Assembly (NCBI GenBank): GCA_964623265.1
Contig: CAZUTK010000021.1
Location: 1 to 39,112 of the forward strand
From: CAZUTK01 sp964623265
GTDB lineage: Bacteria > Electryoneota > B3-LCP
Direction of reading: 5' to 3'
Length of the DNA: 39,112 nucleotides
Shown here: piece by piece, positions 7,758 to 16,665 of the stretch
Numbering within the stretch: position 1 is the stretch's first letter
How the letters are laid out: each line of letters starts with the position of its first letter
The notes under the pieces: model-generated
Told to the model about the DNA's origin: nothing
The model's database searches: none
Seen by the model: only the letters and a program-made list of their open reading frames with translations
Translations under genes and position numbers: made by a program

Positions 7758-8855
7758 GTGCAGGAAGACATCCGATTTATGTGGATGGCGATCCGCGAAG
7801 CGAAGCGAGGTATCGGGTTCACCAGTCCCAACCCGAGGGTGGGCGCCGTCATCGTAAAAGACGGAAATGTGATCGCCCGCGGTTATCACCGTGCGCTGGG
7901 AGCACCGCACGCGGAAGTGGACGCATTGCGCCGAATCACAGACGAACAAGCCCGCGGAGCGACGCTGTATGTCACGTTGGAACCCTGCTGTCATCACGGA
8001 AAGACCCCGCCTTGCACCGATGCCGTGATCGCATCCGGCATCAAGCGAGTCGTGTTCGCTCTGCAGGATCCGAATCCGGAAGTCAACGGAAAAGGTCTTG
8101 AGTTGCTGCGCAGAGCCGGGGTTTCAGTCGCCGGCCCGATCCTCGAAAAGGAAGCGCGGACATTGAACTGCGGTTATCTGAAATACCGCCGGACGCGGCG
8201 CCCCTGGGTCGCTTTGAAATGGGCTCAGAGTTTGGACGGGAAGATCGCTGCAGCCGGAGGTGACGCCCGCTGGATCAGCTGCCCGCAAAGCCTGAAATTC
8301 GCTCATCAGCTTCGAACCCGGCACGATGCGGTTCTGGTGGGGATCGGCACAGTGCTCAGAGATGATCCAGAACTGACTGTGAGGCAGGTTCGCGGACGCA
8401 ATCCCATCCGCGTGGTTCTCGATTCGGATTTGCGCATCCCGCGGGATGCGAAGCTGTTCTCTTCGGATGCGCCGATCTGGATCGCAACCCGGACAGGAAC
8501 ACCTGTGGATCGGAAATCTTGGCTTATGGAACGGGGCGTAGTGCTTCTCGAAATTCCGGCGAGAGCATCCGGAATGCTGGATCTGGATGCGCTGTTGCTT
8601 GAACTGGCGCAGCGCGGAGTGCTGTATCTGTTAGTGGAAGGTGGAGCCCAGCTGCTGACATCCTTCGTCCAGGCTTCTCTTTTTGATGAAATCATCGCAA
8701 TCATCGCTCCGAAGTTGATCGGCGAAGAAGGTATATCTTGCCTCCAAGCATTGAATATTCAGCGTATCGAGGAAACGATTCACCTGCAACTGCAACAGCA
8801 TCACATCTTGGGTGGGGATGTCATCTGCCGATATCAGCGACCGGATTCGGACTAA
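7758..8855 (+). CDS. ribD: Bifunctional riboflavin deaminase/reductase RibD
   Basis: This 365-residue enzyme deaminates the pyrimidine made by GTP cyclohydrolase II, then reduces the ribosyl side chain with NADPH. The N-terminal deaminase domain has zinc ligands H51-A-E53, C77 and C86 (LEPCCHHGKTPPC). The C-terminal reductase starts near residue 145 (RPWVALKWAQSLDGKIA) and has VGIGTVLRDDPELTVR and LLVEGGAQLLTSF. The GTG at 7758 gives an N-terminus (MQEDIRFMWMAIREAKRG) that matches the family; an ATG at 7779 with AGGAAG upstream is an alternative start but would remove conserved residues. It is the first gene of the riboswitch-controlled operon. Confidence 0.95.
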   Translation: MQEDIRFMWMAIREAKRGIGFTSPNPRVGAVIVKDGNVIARGYHRALGAPHAEVDALRRITDEQARGATLYVTLEPCCHHGKTPPCTDAVIASGIKRVVFALQDPNPEVNGKGLELLRRAGVSVAGPILEKEARTLNCGYLKYRRTRRPWVALKWAQSLDGKIAAAGGDARWISCPQSLKFAHQLRTRHDAVLVGIGTVLRDDPELTVRQVRGRNPIRVVLDSDLRIPRDAKLFSSDAPIWIATRTGTPVDRKSWLMERGVVLLEIPARASGMLDLDALLLELAQRGVLYLLVEGGAQLLTSFVQASLFDEIIAIIAPKLIGEEGISCLQALNIQRIEETIHLQLQQHHILGGDVICRYQRPDSD

Positions 8856-8871
8856 ATCGAATCGGTGAGAT

Positions 8872-9510
8872 ATGTTTACAGGACTGATAGAGACCATTGG
8901 AGCCGTAAAGCAAATCACGGCGGCTGGATCAGGAAAAACGGTCAGTCTGATCTGCCGTTTCGACGGCGAGCCTCTCGCCCTGGGAGCGAGCGTTGCGGTG
9001 GATGGAATTTGCGTCACAGTCGAAAAATGCCATGATGACGGGTTTCAATTCACCGTTTCGCCTGAAACTCTTCGGCGCGGCACCATAGGATCCAAGCAAC
9101 CAGGAGATCCGGTGCATCTGGAAAGAGCTTTGCGTCTGGGTGACCGGCTGGGCGGACACATAATGCAGGGTCACGTGGATGGAGTCGGAGTAGTCAGCCG
9201 GTACACTTCCCAGGGCGCAGGGGGCGAGCTGAAAATCGCCGTGCCCCAGGAACTGCGTGCTTATATCGTCGAAAAAGGGTCGTTGGCGGTGCACGGTGTG
9301 AGTCTGACGGTGGCGGACATTGACCGCGCGGGGATCGTCACGCTCGTTCTCATTCCGGAGACGCTGCAGAGGACGTACCTCGGGCATCTGCGCCCCGGCG
9401 ACCGCCTGAACCTCGAGGTGGACATTCTGGCGAAATATGTGGAATCCATGCTGAAGAAGAAAGGCGGTGGTCTAAGTGAGATGAAATTATCCGAATGGGG
9501 GTTCGAATAA
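8872..9510 (+). CDS. ribE: Riboflavin synthase, alpha chain
   Basis: This 212-residue enzyme dismutates two 6,7-dimethyl-8-ribityllumazine molecules to riboflavin and the pyrimidine precursor. It starts MFTGLIETIGAV, the family signature, and shows the internal duplication of the family. One half has SVAVDGICVTVE and the other AVHGVSLTVADID, with GGHIMQGHVDGVG at the join. It begins 16 bases after ribD with GGTGAG before the ATG, and its stop codon directly abuts the ribBA start. The length is usual for the family. Confidence 0.95.
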   Translation: MFTGLIETIGAVKQITAAGSGKTVSLICRFDGEPLALGASVAVDGICVTVEKCHDDGFQFTVSPETLRRGTIGSKQPGDPVHLERALRLGDRLGGHIMQGHVDGVGVVSRYTSQGAGGELKIAVPQELRAYIVEKGSLAVHGVSLTVADIDRAGIVTLVLIPETLQRTYLGHLRPGDRLNLEVDILAKYVESMLKKKGGGLSEMKLSEWGFE

Positions 9511-10794
9511 ATGGATGCATCGAAAACATATGTTGGAATAAAAATGGATAAAGGGAATGAACAGCCGATCCTCAACAGCATCGAAGAAGCCGTTGAGGAC
9601 TTTCGGAAGGGGAAAATCCTCATCGTGGTGGATGACGAGGATCGCGAAAATGAAGGTGACTTCATTATGGCGGCGGAAAAAGTAACGCCCGAAGCGATCA
9701 ATTTTATGACGAAATACGGAAGAGGGATGCTCTGTCTGCCGATGTCCAATCAGCGCGCCGATGAGCTGGAACTGGATCGCATGGTGGAGAAAAACACCGC
9801 TCTGCACGGCACATCCTTCACCGTAAGCATAGACGCGATTAAAAATACAACTACCGGAATCTCCGCGCAAGACCGCGCAGTGACTATTTTGACCGCCGTG
9901 GATCCGAAGACGAAGCCCGAGGATCTGGCGCGTCCCGGGCACATATTCCCCTTGCGCGCCGCCGATGGCGGTGTCCTGAAGCGCGCAGGTCATACGGAAG
10001 CGGTGGTGGACCTCGCCATTCTGGCGGGATTGAAGCCGATGGGCGTGCTCTGCGAGATCATGAGCGATGATGGTTCGATGGCGCGGCTGCCGGAACTCTT
10101 ACAGATTGCCCGCCGGTTCAATTTGAAAATCATCACCATCAAAGACTTAATCGAATTCCGGCAGCGCACGGAGTGCTTGATCGAACGTGCGGTGGAAGTG
10201 GACTTTCCTACCGCATATGGGCATTTTCGCTTGGTGCATTATCGCAGTCTGCTGGACGGCACCAGTCATCTGGCTCTGGTGAAGGGTATCATACAGTCGG
10301 AAGAACCGACGTTGGTGCGCGTGCATTCGCAATGTCTGACAGGCGACATCTTCGGTTCTCTGCGCTGCGATTGCGGCGAGCAGTTGAAGCACGCGATGCA
10401 GATGATTGAAAAGGAAGGCAAGGGGGTCGTGCTCTATATGAATCAAGAGGGGCGCGGCATCGGCTTGGAGAATAAGTTGCAGGCGTATAAACTTCAGGAT
10501 GAAGGGAAAGATACCGTCGAAGCCAACCTCGCGCTCGGTTTCAAGCCGGATCTGCGGGATTACGGAATCGGCGCCCAGATCCTGTTTGACCTGGGGGTGC
10601 GCCGCATCCGGCTCCTGACCAACAATCCCCGAAAGGTGATCGGATTGCAGGGCTATCATCTGGAGATCGTGGAGCGTGTGCCCATCGAAATGCCCGCCAA
10701 TCCCAATAATCACCGCTATCTCAAAACGAAAAAGGAAAAAATGGGTCATATGATCATGGTCAATGCCATGATCGCGAAGAAGGAGAGGCCATGA
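9511..10794 (+). CDS. ribBA: Bifunctional DHBP synthase / GTP cyclohydrolase II
   Basis: This 427-residue fusion makes both early precursors of riboflavin. The N-terminal RibB domain (about 20-220) carries DDEDRENEGD at 41-50 for Mg2+ and substrate, HGTSFTVS, RPGHIFPLRA and RAGHTEAVVDL. The C-terminal RibA domain (about 225-427) has the zinc motif C-x10-C-x-C (CLTGDIFGSLRCDCGEQL), NQEGRGIGL and LLTNNPRK. Both active sites look intact, so this one gene supplies both steps. It starts at the base after the ribE stop; an in-frame ATG at 9544 is a possible later start. Its own end overlaps ribH. Confidence 0.95.
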   Translation: MDASKTYVGIKMDKGNEQPILNSIEEAVEDFRKGKILIVVDDEDRENEGDFIMAAEKVTPEAINFMTKYGRGMLCLPMSNQRADELELDRMVEKNTALHGTSFTVSIDAIKNTTTGISAQDRAVTILTAVDPKTKPEDLARPGHIFPLRAADGGVLKRAGHTEAVVDLAILAGLKPMGVLCEIMSDDGSMARLPELLQIARRFNLKIITIKDLIEFRQRTECLIERAVEVDFPTAYGHFRLVHYRSLLDGTSHLALVKGIIQSEEPTLVRVHSQCLTGDIFGSLRCDCGEQLKHAMQMIEKEGKGVVLYMNQEGRGIGLENKLQAYKLQDEGKDTVEANLALGFKPDLRDYGIGAQILFDLGVRRIRLLTNNPRKVIGLQGYHLEIVERVPIEMPANPNNHRYLKTKKEKMGHMIMVNAMIAKKERP

Positions 10795-11297
10795 AAACAG
10801 CCCAAGAATCGAAAAACATTTTCAACATCTCAGACGCCCGAATCATTCAAGGGCATCTGGATGCGAAAGGGAAAAAATTCGCATTGGTCGTTTCCCGATT
10901 TAATGAATTGATTTCCCATAAATTGCTGGAAGGTTCCCTGGACTGTTTGCTGCGGCATGGGGCGCTCGCCGGCGACATCACGATCATCTGGGTGCCGGGC
11001 TCGTTCGAGATCCCCGTCACCGCTGCGAAAGTCGCCGCTTCGAAGCAATTTGATGCGGTCATCTGCCTGGGCGCCATCATCAGGGGAGGGACTCCGCACT
11101 TCGATTACATTGCCGCAGAAGCCGCTAAAGGCATCGCCCAGGCGGGCTTTCAGAATCTCCTGCCCATCTCTTTCGGCGTGTTGACGACCGATACTCTGGA
11201 ACAAGCTCTGGAACGAGCCGGCACCAAAGCAGGTAACAAGGGTTGGGACGCTGCGATCTCAGCAATCGAAATGACCAACCTATGGGAGCTGCTTTAA
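10791..11297 (+). CDS. ribH: 6,7-dimethyl-8-ribityllumazine synthase
   Basis: This 168-residue enzyme condenses the pyrimidine with dihydroxybutanone phosphate, the step before riboflavin synthase. Visible motifs are ALVVSRFNELIS near the N-terminus, WVPGSFEIPVTAAKVA, and GAIIRGGTPHFDYIAAEAAKGI with the catalytic His in TPHFDY. The late segment PISFGVLTTDTLEQALERAG is also typical, followed by NKGWDAAISAIEM. The ATG overlaps the ribBA stop (ATGA) and follows AGGAGAGG, indicating translational coupling. It completes the operon. The N-terminal extension of about 20 residues is a little longer than usual. Confidence 0.95.
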   Translation: MKTAQESKNIFNISDARIIQGHLDAKGKKFALVVSRFNELISHKLLEGSLDCLLRHGALAGDITIIWVPGSFEIPVTAAKVAASKQFDAVICLGAIIRGGTPHFDYIAAEAAKGIAQAGFQNLLPISFGVLTTDTLEQALERAGTKAGNKGWDAAISAIEMTNLWELL

Positions 11298-11300
11298 TCT

Positions 11301-13640
11301 ATGAAACGCGTAATTATTCTGTTCTTCGTTCTCTTCCTGATCCCGCCGGAAATGAAAGCCGCAGGATCATCAGACTGGGAAGTCTTCTTCTCGATGCATA
11401 CGGTGCGTTCGTTGGTTCGCAGCGGTTCTGAGCTCTGGGGGGCTACCAACTCCGGGCTTCTTCGATTGGATCTCAATTCCGAGGCATTCGCAACCTTCAC
11501 CAATGCCGAAGGCCTCTCCTCCAACGACATCCGCGCGATGTGTTTGGACGGCCGCGGCAATTTGATCCTCGGAATGGGAAACGCCTATGTGGATATCTTC
11601 AACCTCGAGTCGCATCGGGTGACCCGCATCTCGGATTTCAAGTTGAACAGCAAGATCTTCCAAATCAATTTCCTCTACAACGACGGAGGCACGATCTACG
11701 TCGCCACCGACATCGGTGTCAGTCGCTTGAAATATTATCCGGATTTAGGTGGTTATCTGATTGAAGGCAGTTACACGAAACTCGGTGATTTTCCGGCGGA
11801 AACCGCCGCGAAGACGATTCAAGTCTTCGAAGGCGGACTCTGGGTGGGGACGTCAATTGGGGCTGCACGCGGGGATTTAAGCCTTCCGCATCTCGAATCG
11901 CCGGACGCCTGGACGAATTACACGACGGCTCAGGGACTTTCCAACAACAGCATCCTCGCCGCCGCAGTCTACCGTGATACTCTTTATCTGGCTGCGTCGG
12001 ATAATATAAACCGCTTGCAGGGAGACCAATTCGAACCGCTGGCGCTGTCCGGCGCTTCGAATATCGCCTTGATGAAGGTACACGAAGATACATTATATGT
12101 CGGCAAAAGCGGCGGCATTTATCGGTACGACGGCGGCTCGCTGACGAGATTCGGGCCTTTGAGCGCGAAAGGGTTGGCGCTTGAATTCAATCAGGACGGA
12201 ACGATGTGGGCGGGGATGGAAATCGAGAATTCCCGCTTGGGCGGTTTGCGCAAATTTCAGAATGGAGACTGGCAATTCTATTCACCGGAAGGTCCGCGCG
12301 GAGAGATTATCTCCGACATCTTCGTGGAAAGCAATGGCGACGTCTGGGTTTTAGGCAGACAGTCCAATCTGTTTAACAACGGCGGCATCTTTCATTTCGA
12401 CGGAAACCACTGGCTCAATTTAACCCGGCAGGTGGATATTGCGTCCGCCGGTTCGCCGGTCAGCCCGGACAGCTTTTTCTGGTATGAAACCCGCGCGATT
12501 GTGCCGGATTTGAACGGCGGTTTTTGGGTGGCTTCGGATGGCAGAGGATTGGGATGGTTCGAGTTCAGCGGGGATACTCTGCATGCGAAAGCGTATTATT
12601 CTGCGGTTTCCGGCAGGCTCTTCGGCATCCCCGGAGCGCCCAACTATTGCGTCGTGCGGGACTTGCTCAAGGATGATTGGGGGAACATCTGGGTATGCAA
12701 CAGCGAAGCCGATCCCGCAAAAGGCGAACCGATTGCGATCATCCCTGCGGATTTCATTCAGGATACGACGACTTTCCCTAATTGGTTTTATCTTTCGCCG
12801 CCTGTCCCGCAAGCGCGCTATTATGTGGATCGCCTGGCGCAGGATTCTTTCGGCAGAAAGTGGTTCGGCGCCAACAACAATACCGGTCACGGAATCTGGA
12901 TCCTCGATGACGGCGGGACGCCGACCTCCATGCAGGATGATGGTTGGGAGGATCTCTATGATTTGCCCTCAGATTCCATCACGGCTCTGGTCTGCGATAG
13001 GGATGGAATTATGTGGGTGGGCACGCCCTCCGGAGTTCAGTATTTTTATCCCGCAGAAAACATGCAGGATCTGACCGGCATAGATCTATATATTCCGGTG
13101 GGGCAAAGCATCCGCACCATCGCAGTGGACCCGCAGAATAATAAATGGTTTGGAACCACCACTGGCGTCAGCGTATTGGGATCGGATAATTTCACCTGGC
13201 TGCATCACTACACTACGCTAGATGGTGCGTACCCCAGCGGTCTGCCTGGGGATGTCGTGCAAGCCATCGCCTTCGACGGGATCAGCGGCGCCGCCTACCT
13301 CGGAACGGATCAAGGAACGGCGCGGCTGTTCACGCCTTATAAGCAGATGGGCGCCGCAATAACGAAGATCTCCGTTTTCCCCGACCCCTTTATCATCAAC
13401 GATGGGTTGAACACCCGGCTGCAATTCGATCCCACGGGACTGAGCGCCGATGTGCGGATGAAAATCTTCACGATGAGCGGGATCCTGGTCAAGACCCTGA
13501 GCACCACCAACGAAGTAAACAGCGGCTGGGACGGTCGGAATTATAACGGGGAATTCGTCGGTTCCGGCATTTATCTCCTGCTCGCCTATAATCCCGCCGG
13601 CGGCGCCAAGACCTCCAAAGTGGCTGTGATCAAACAGTAA
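11301..13640 (+). CDS. Secreted beta-propeller protein with T9SS sorting domain, PorZ-like
   Basis: This 779-residue protein has a signal peptide (residues 1-20, RVIILFFVLFLIPP). It is followed by many Reg_prop-type propeller repeats, such as LWGATNSGLLRLDL, IYVATDIGVSRLKYY, LWVGTSIGAARGDL and IMWVGTPSGVQYF. The last 80 residues form a C-terminal domain with FPDPFI, MKIFTMSGILVKTL and GIYLLLAYNP. Two propellers plus a sorting domain in about 780 residues is the architecture of PorZ, part of the T9SS attachment complex. Ordinary secreted Reg_prop proteins look similar, so the PorZ assignment is an inference. It starts 3 bases after ribH, and its stop overlaps the recN start. No histidine kinase domain is present. 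Confidence 0.7.
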   Translation: MKRVIILFFVLFLIPPEMKAAGSSDWEVFFSMHTVRSLVRSGSELWGATNSGLLRLDLNSEAFATFTNAEGLSSNDIRAMCLDGRGNLILGMGNAYVDIFNLESHRVTRISDFKLNSKIFQINFLYNDGGTIYVATDIGVSRLKYYPDLGGYLIEGSYTKLGDFPAETAAKTIQVFEGGLWVGTSIGAARGDLSLPHLESPDAWTNYTTAQGLSNNSILAAAVYRDTLYLAASDNINRLQGDQFEPLALSGASNIALMKVHEDTLYVGKSGGIYRYDGGSLTRFGPLSAKGLALEFNQDGTMWAGMEIENSRLGGLRKFQNGDWQFYSPEGPRGEIISDIFVESNGDVWVLGRQSNLFNNGGIFHFDGNHWLNLTRQVDIASAGSPVSPDSFFWYETRAIVPDLNGGFWVASDGRGLGWFEFSGDTLHAKAYYSAVSGRLFGIPGAPNYCVVRDLLKDDWGNIWVCNSEADPAKGEPIAIIPADFIQDTTTFPNWFYLSPPVPQARYYVDRLAQDSFGRKWFGANNNTGHGIWILDDGGTPTSMQDDGWEDLYDLPSDSITALVCDRDGIMWVGTPSGVQYFYPAENMQDLTGIDLYIPVGQSIRTIAVDPQNNKWFGTTTGVSVLGSDNFTWLHHYTTLDGAYPSGLPGDVVQAIAFDGISGAAYLGTDQGTARLFTPYKQMGAAITKISVFPDPFIINDGLNTRLQFDPTGLSADVRMKIFTMSGILVKTLSTTNEVNSGWDGRNYNGEFVGSGIYLLLAYNPAGGAKTSKVAVIKQ

Positions 13641-15337
13641 TGCTGCACAGGCTTCTGATCGAAAATTACACGGTGCTTTCCAGCGCTGAAGTCTGCTTCA
13701 GCCGCGGATTAAATGTCATCACCGGCGAAACCGGCGTGGGCAAATCCTTATTGCTGGATGCGGTCGGTTATCTGCTGGGCGAACGGCGCTCCGCCTTTCC
13801 CGTGCGTTCCGGCTGTTCCAAAGCCGTCATCGAAGCCGAATTCGATTTCGACGATCGAATGCAAATTGGAAACTGGCTGCAAAATCACGATTTTCCCGGC
13901 GATTTCCCTGTCCTCATCCGGCGCGAATTCGCAGATAACGGTCGTTCCCGCATATTCATCAACGACACCCCTGCAAATTTAACTCAGTCGCGCGAGCTGG
14001 GGGATCTGATCCTGGACCTGCATGGGCAGCATGAAATCACCGCTCTGTTTGATCGAGCGCGGCAGCTGGTGTTCCTGGATGATTATGCAGGTCATTCCCA
14101 GCTGCTGGAGCAATACAAAGCGCTTTTTTCGAGAATCAAGGAAAGGAAACGGGATCTCCAGACGCTGCAGGATCGCATCGGCGACGTTAGAAACGGCTGC
14201 GAAGTTCTGAGGCTGCAAAGACGCGAATTGCAGGATTTGTCACCTCGACCGCATGAATTGGAGAATTTAGAAGCAGAACTAAAACGCCTGGAGAACGCCG
14301 AGCGCATTTTCGATCTCTGCGCCCAGATCTGCGACCGACTGAATGAAGCCCCTGCGTCGGCAGTCGAAAGCATCACCCTCGCATTGAAAAAACTGAATGA
14401 CCTATCGCAGTTTTATCCCGATACGACAAACTTAATCGGAGAAGTCGAAAACGCAGCGTCAGTCTTAAAAGAGGTGAACAGGACGTTGCAGGAATTCAGT
14501 CGGAGTCTGCGGCATGATCCGAACTATATCGAAAGCCTGCGTCAGCGGTGGATGGCTCTGATTGGCTTCAAGAAACGATGGAACTATGCAGCCGAAGACT
14601 TAGACGAAATCAGCGAAAATATTGATCGGCAGCTTGCAGATTTGATGGAATTGGAAAAGAACGCCAAGTTGCTGGAAGAGCGGATTCAATCTGATGAGAA
14701 ATCCTTGTGGGATGTCGGAATGCGGCTCTCGCAATCTCGTCATTCCGCCGCCGACCGGCTCGAAGAGCAGGTCATAAATCGCCTGAAGCAGATCAATATG
14801 CAGCGGGCGGTTTTCGCCGTGAAATTTGCCGATCCGCAGAGAAGCCAGTGCTTTGCGGATGGATTGGATCGCATCGAATTCACCCTCTCGCCCGACGGTA
14901 AAATTCCGCATCAACCCCTTCGTCAAGTGGCATCCGGCGGCGAATTGAGCCGCATCCTGCTCGCGTTGAAGGGTGCACTTGCGGCGGCGGATCATGTCGA
15001 GACTCTGATTTTCGATGAAATTGATCAGGGAATATCCGGAAAAATCGCCCGGAAGGTAGGGTTGCAACTGAAGGAGCTGTCGCAAAGGCATCAGGTGATC
15101 CTCGTGACGCATCTGCCGCAGATCGCGAGTCTGGGAGATGCGCATTATTCTGTGCGCGCCGATTCCGGCGGTGATGCGGCGCAGGTGATCCCTCTGAACG
15201 AGGAAGAACGCGTTCAAGAATTAGCGTCGCTTTTAACGGCATCGGGGATTTCAGAAGGCGCTTTATTGAACGCGCGGGAAATGCTCGACTCAGCGCGGAC
15301 TTTTGTTGCAGGTGAAAGGAACAAAGTAGATGGATAA
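13640..15337 (+). CDS. recN: DNA repair ATPase RecN
   Basis: This 565-residue SMC-like protein acts in double-strand-break repair. The Walker A motif GETGVGKSLLLDAV lies at about 30-43. A central coiled coil (about 160-370, rich in Leu, Glu, Arg) is followed by the ABC signature VASGGELSRILLAL and the Walker B VETLIFDEIDQGISG, then QVILVTHLPQIASLGD. The order and length match the family (E. coli RecN has 553 residues). The start ATG shares a base with the preceding stop (TAATG), and the 3' end overlaps murA by 8 bases. All the expected motifs are intact. Confidence 0.95.
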   Translation: MLHRLLIENYTVLSSAEVCFSRGLNVITGETGVGKSLLLDAVGYLLGERRSAFPVRSGCSKAVIEAEFDFDDRMQIGNWLQNHDFPGDFPVLIRREFADNGRSRIFINDTPANLTQSRELGDLILDLHGQHEITALFDRARQLVFLDDYAGHSQLLEQYKALFSRIKERKRDLQTLQDRIGDVRNGCEVLRLQRRELQDLSPRPHELENLEAELKRLENAERIFDLCAQICDRLNEAPASAVESITLALKKLNDLSQFYPDTTNLIGEVENAASVLKEVNRTLQEFSRSLRHDPNYIESLRQRWMALIGFKKRWNYAAEDLDEISENIDRQLADLMELEKNAKLLEERIQSDEKSLWDVGMRLSQSRHSAADRLEEQVINRLKQINMQRAVFAVKFADPQRSQCFADGLDRIEFTLSPDGKIPHQPLRQVASGGELSRILLALKGALAAADHVETLIFDEIDQGISGKIARKVGLQLKELSQRHQVILVTHLPQIASLGDAHYSVRADSGGDAAQVIPLNEEERVQELASLLTASGISEGALLNAREMLDSARTFVAGERNKVDG

Positions 15338-16595
15338 ATTCGTCATACGCGGCGGCAATGCCCTACGCGGCACATTGAGAATCTCAGGATCCAAGAATGC
15401 CTCGCTGCCTCTGATGGCGGCGTCTCTGCTGGCGCCTGGGATTCATCGCATCCACAATGTCCCGGAGTTGCGCGATGTGCGCACGATGGCGCATCTTCTG
15501 CGCATTATCGGCGCGCGCGTGGAACTGCAGGATCATACCTTGACATTGAACACGTCGGATTGCGCCTATTACGAAGCTCCCTATGAGTTAGTCAAAACTA
15601 TGCGCGCTTCGGTTTATGTTCTCGGACCGCTGTTAGCGCGCTTCGGGAAAGCGCGGGTGTCGCTGCCAGGCGGCTGCGCCTGGGGACCTCGCCCGGTGGA
15701 TCTGCATCTGCAGGGGATGCAGAAGTTGGGCGCTGCGATTGAATTGCAAAATGGATACATCATTGCGGAAGCCGATCGGTTGCATGGAGCGAAAATCACG
15801 TTCCCGATTTCATCCGTCGGTGCGACCGGCAATGTAATGATGGCTGCCGCATTGGCAAAGGGCACCACGCTGATCGAAAATGCCGCCCGGGAGCCGGAAA
15901 TCGTCGCGCTCGCGAATTACATCAACGCGATGGGCGGCAGAATCCGTGGAATCGGCACCGACCGCATTGAAATCGAAGGTGTGCAGAATTTGTATCCGGT
16001 TGAATTTCAAAACATCCCCGATCGCATCGAAGCCGGCACCTTCCTCTGCGCCGTCGCGTTGGCTGGCGGCGAAGTCACACTTGAAGATCTGCGATCCGAT
16101 CATCTCGGAGCTGTGATTGATGCGCTGCAGCAGGCCGGATTTCAGCTCGATGTATCCCCTAATAGAATCCGCATTCAAGCGGAAGGAAGAGCCAGACCGG
16201 TGGATCTGAAAACCGCTGTATTTCCCGGATTCCCGACGGATATGCAGGCGCAGTGGATCGCTTTGATGAGTCTGGCGGAAGGCAGTTCGGCGATCACCGA
16301 CACCATCTACCCGGATCGTTTCACCCATGTGGCGGAACTGCGCAGGCTGGGCGCGGACATCCACCTGGAAGGCAACACCGCATTCATCCGGGGCGTGGAA
16401 AGACTGAAAGGCGCGCCGGTGATGTCCACTGATCTGCGGGCTTCCGCAAGCTTGATCTTAGCGGGTTTAGCCGCGGAAGGTAGAACGGATTTGTCGCGGA
16501 TTTATCATATTGACCGGGGCTACGAGCGCATCGAAGATAAACTGCGCTCCATTGGTGCGGACATCCATCGGGAAGATGAGCCGATGGTTACTTGA
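15330..16595 (+). CDS. murA: UDP-N-acetylglucosamine 1-carboxyvinyltransferase MurA
   Basis: This 421-residue cytoplasmic enzyme catalyses the first committed step of peptidoglycan synthesis: enolpyruvyl transfer from PEP to UDP-GlcNAc. K22 and N23 (ISGSKNASLP) and the active-site Cys in GGCAWGPRPVDL (C116) are present. A Cys here implies normal sensitivity to fosfomycin, unlike the Asp variants. The segments SSVGATGNVMMAAAL, FPTDMQAQW and DLRASASLILAGL also match. It overlaps recN by 8 bases and probably shares its transcript. The length is usual for the family. Confidence 0.96.
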   Translation: MDKFVIRGGNALRGTLRISGSKNASLPLMAASLLAPGIHRIHNVPELRDVRTMAHLLRIIGARVELQDHTLTLNTSDCAYYEAPYELVKTMRASVYVLGPLLARFGKARVSLPGGCAWGPRPVDLHLQGMQKLGAAIELQNGYIIAEADRLHGAKITFPISSVGATGNVMMAAALAKGTTLIENAAREPEIVALANYINAMGGRIRGIGTDRIEIEGVQNLYPVEFQNIPDRIEAGTFLCAVALAGGEVTLEDLRSDHLGAVIDALQQAGFQLDVSPNRIRIQAEGRARPVDLKTAVFPGFPTDMQAQWIALMSLAEGSSAITDTIYPDRFTHVAELRRLGADIHLEGNTAFIRGVERLKGAPVMSTDLRASASLILAGLAAEGRTDLSRIYHIDRGYERIEDKLRSIGADIHREDEPMVT

Positions 16596-16665
16596 TGTCT
16601 GCCTGCCCATCAACCAAGGTTTTCATTCGTATTTATACCGATAATACTCCTGAAATGACCTGGTT

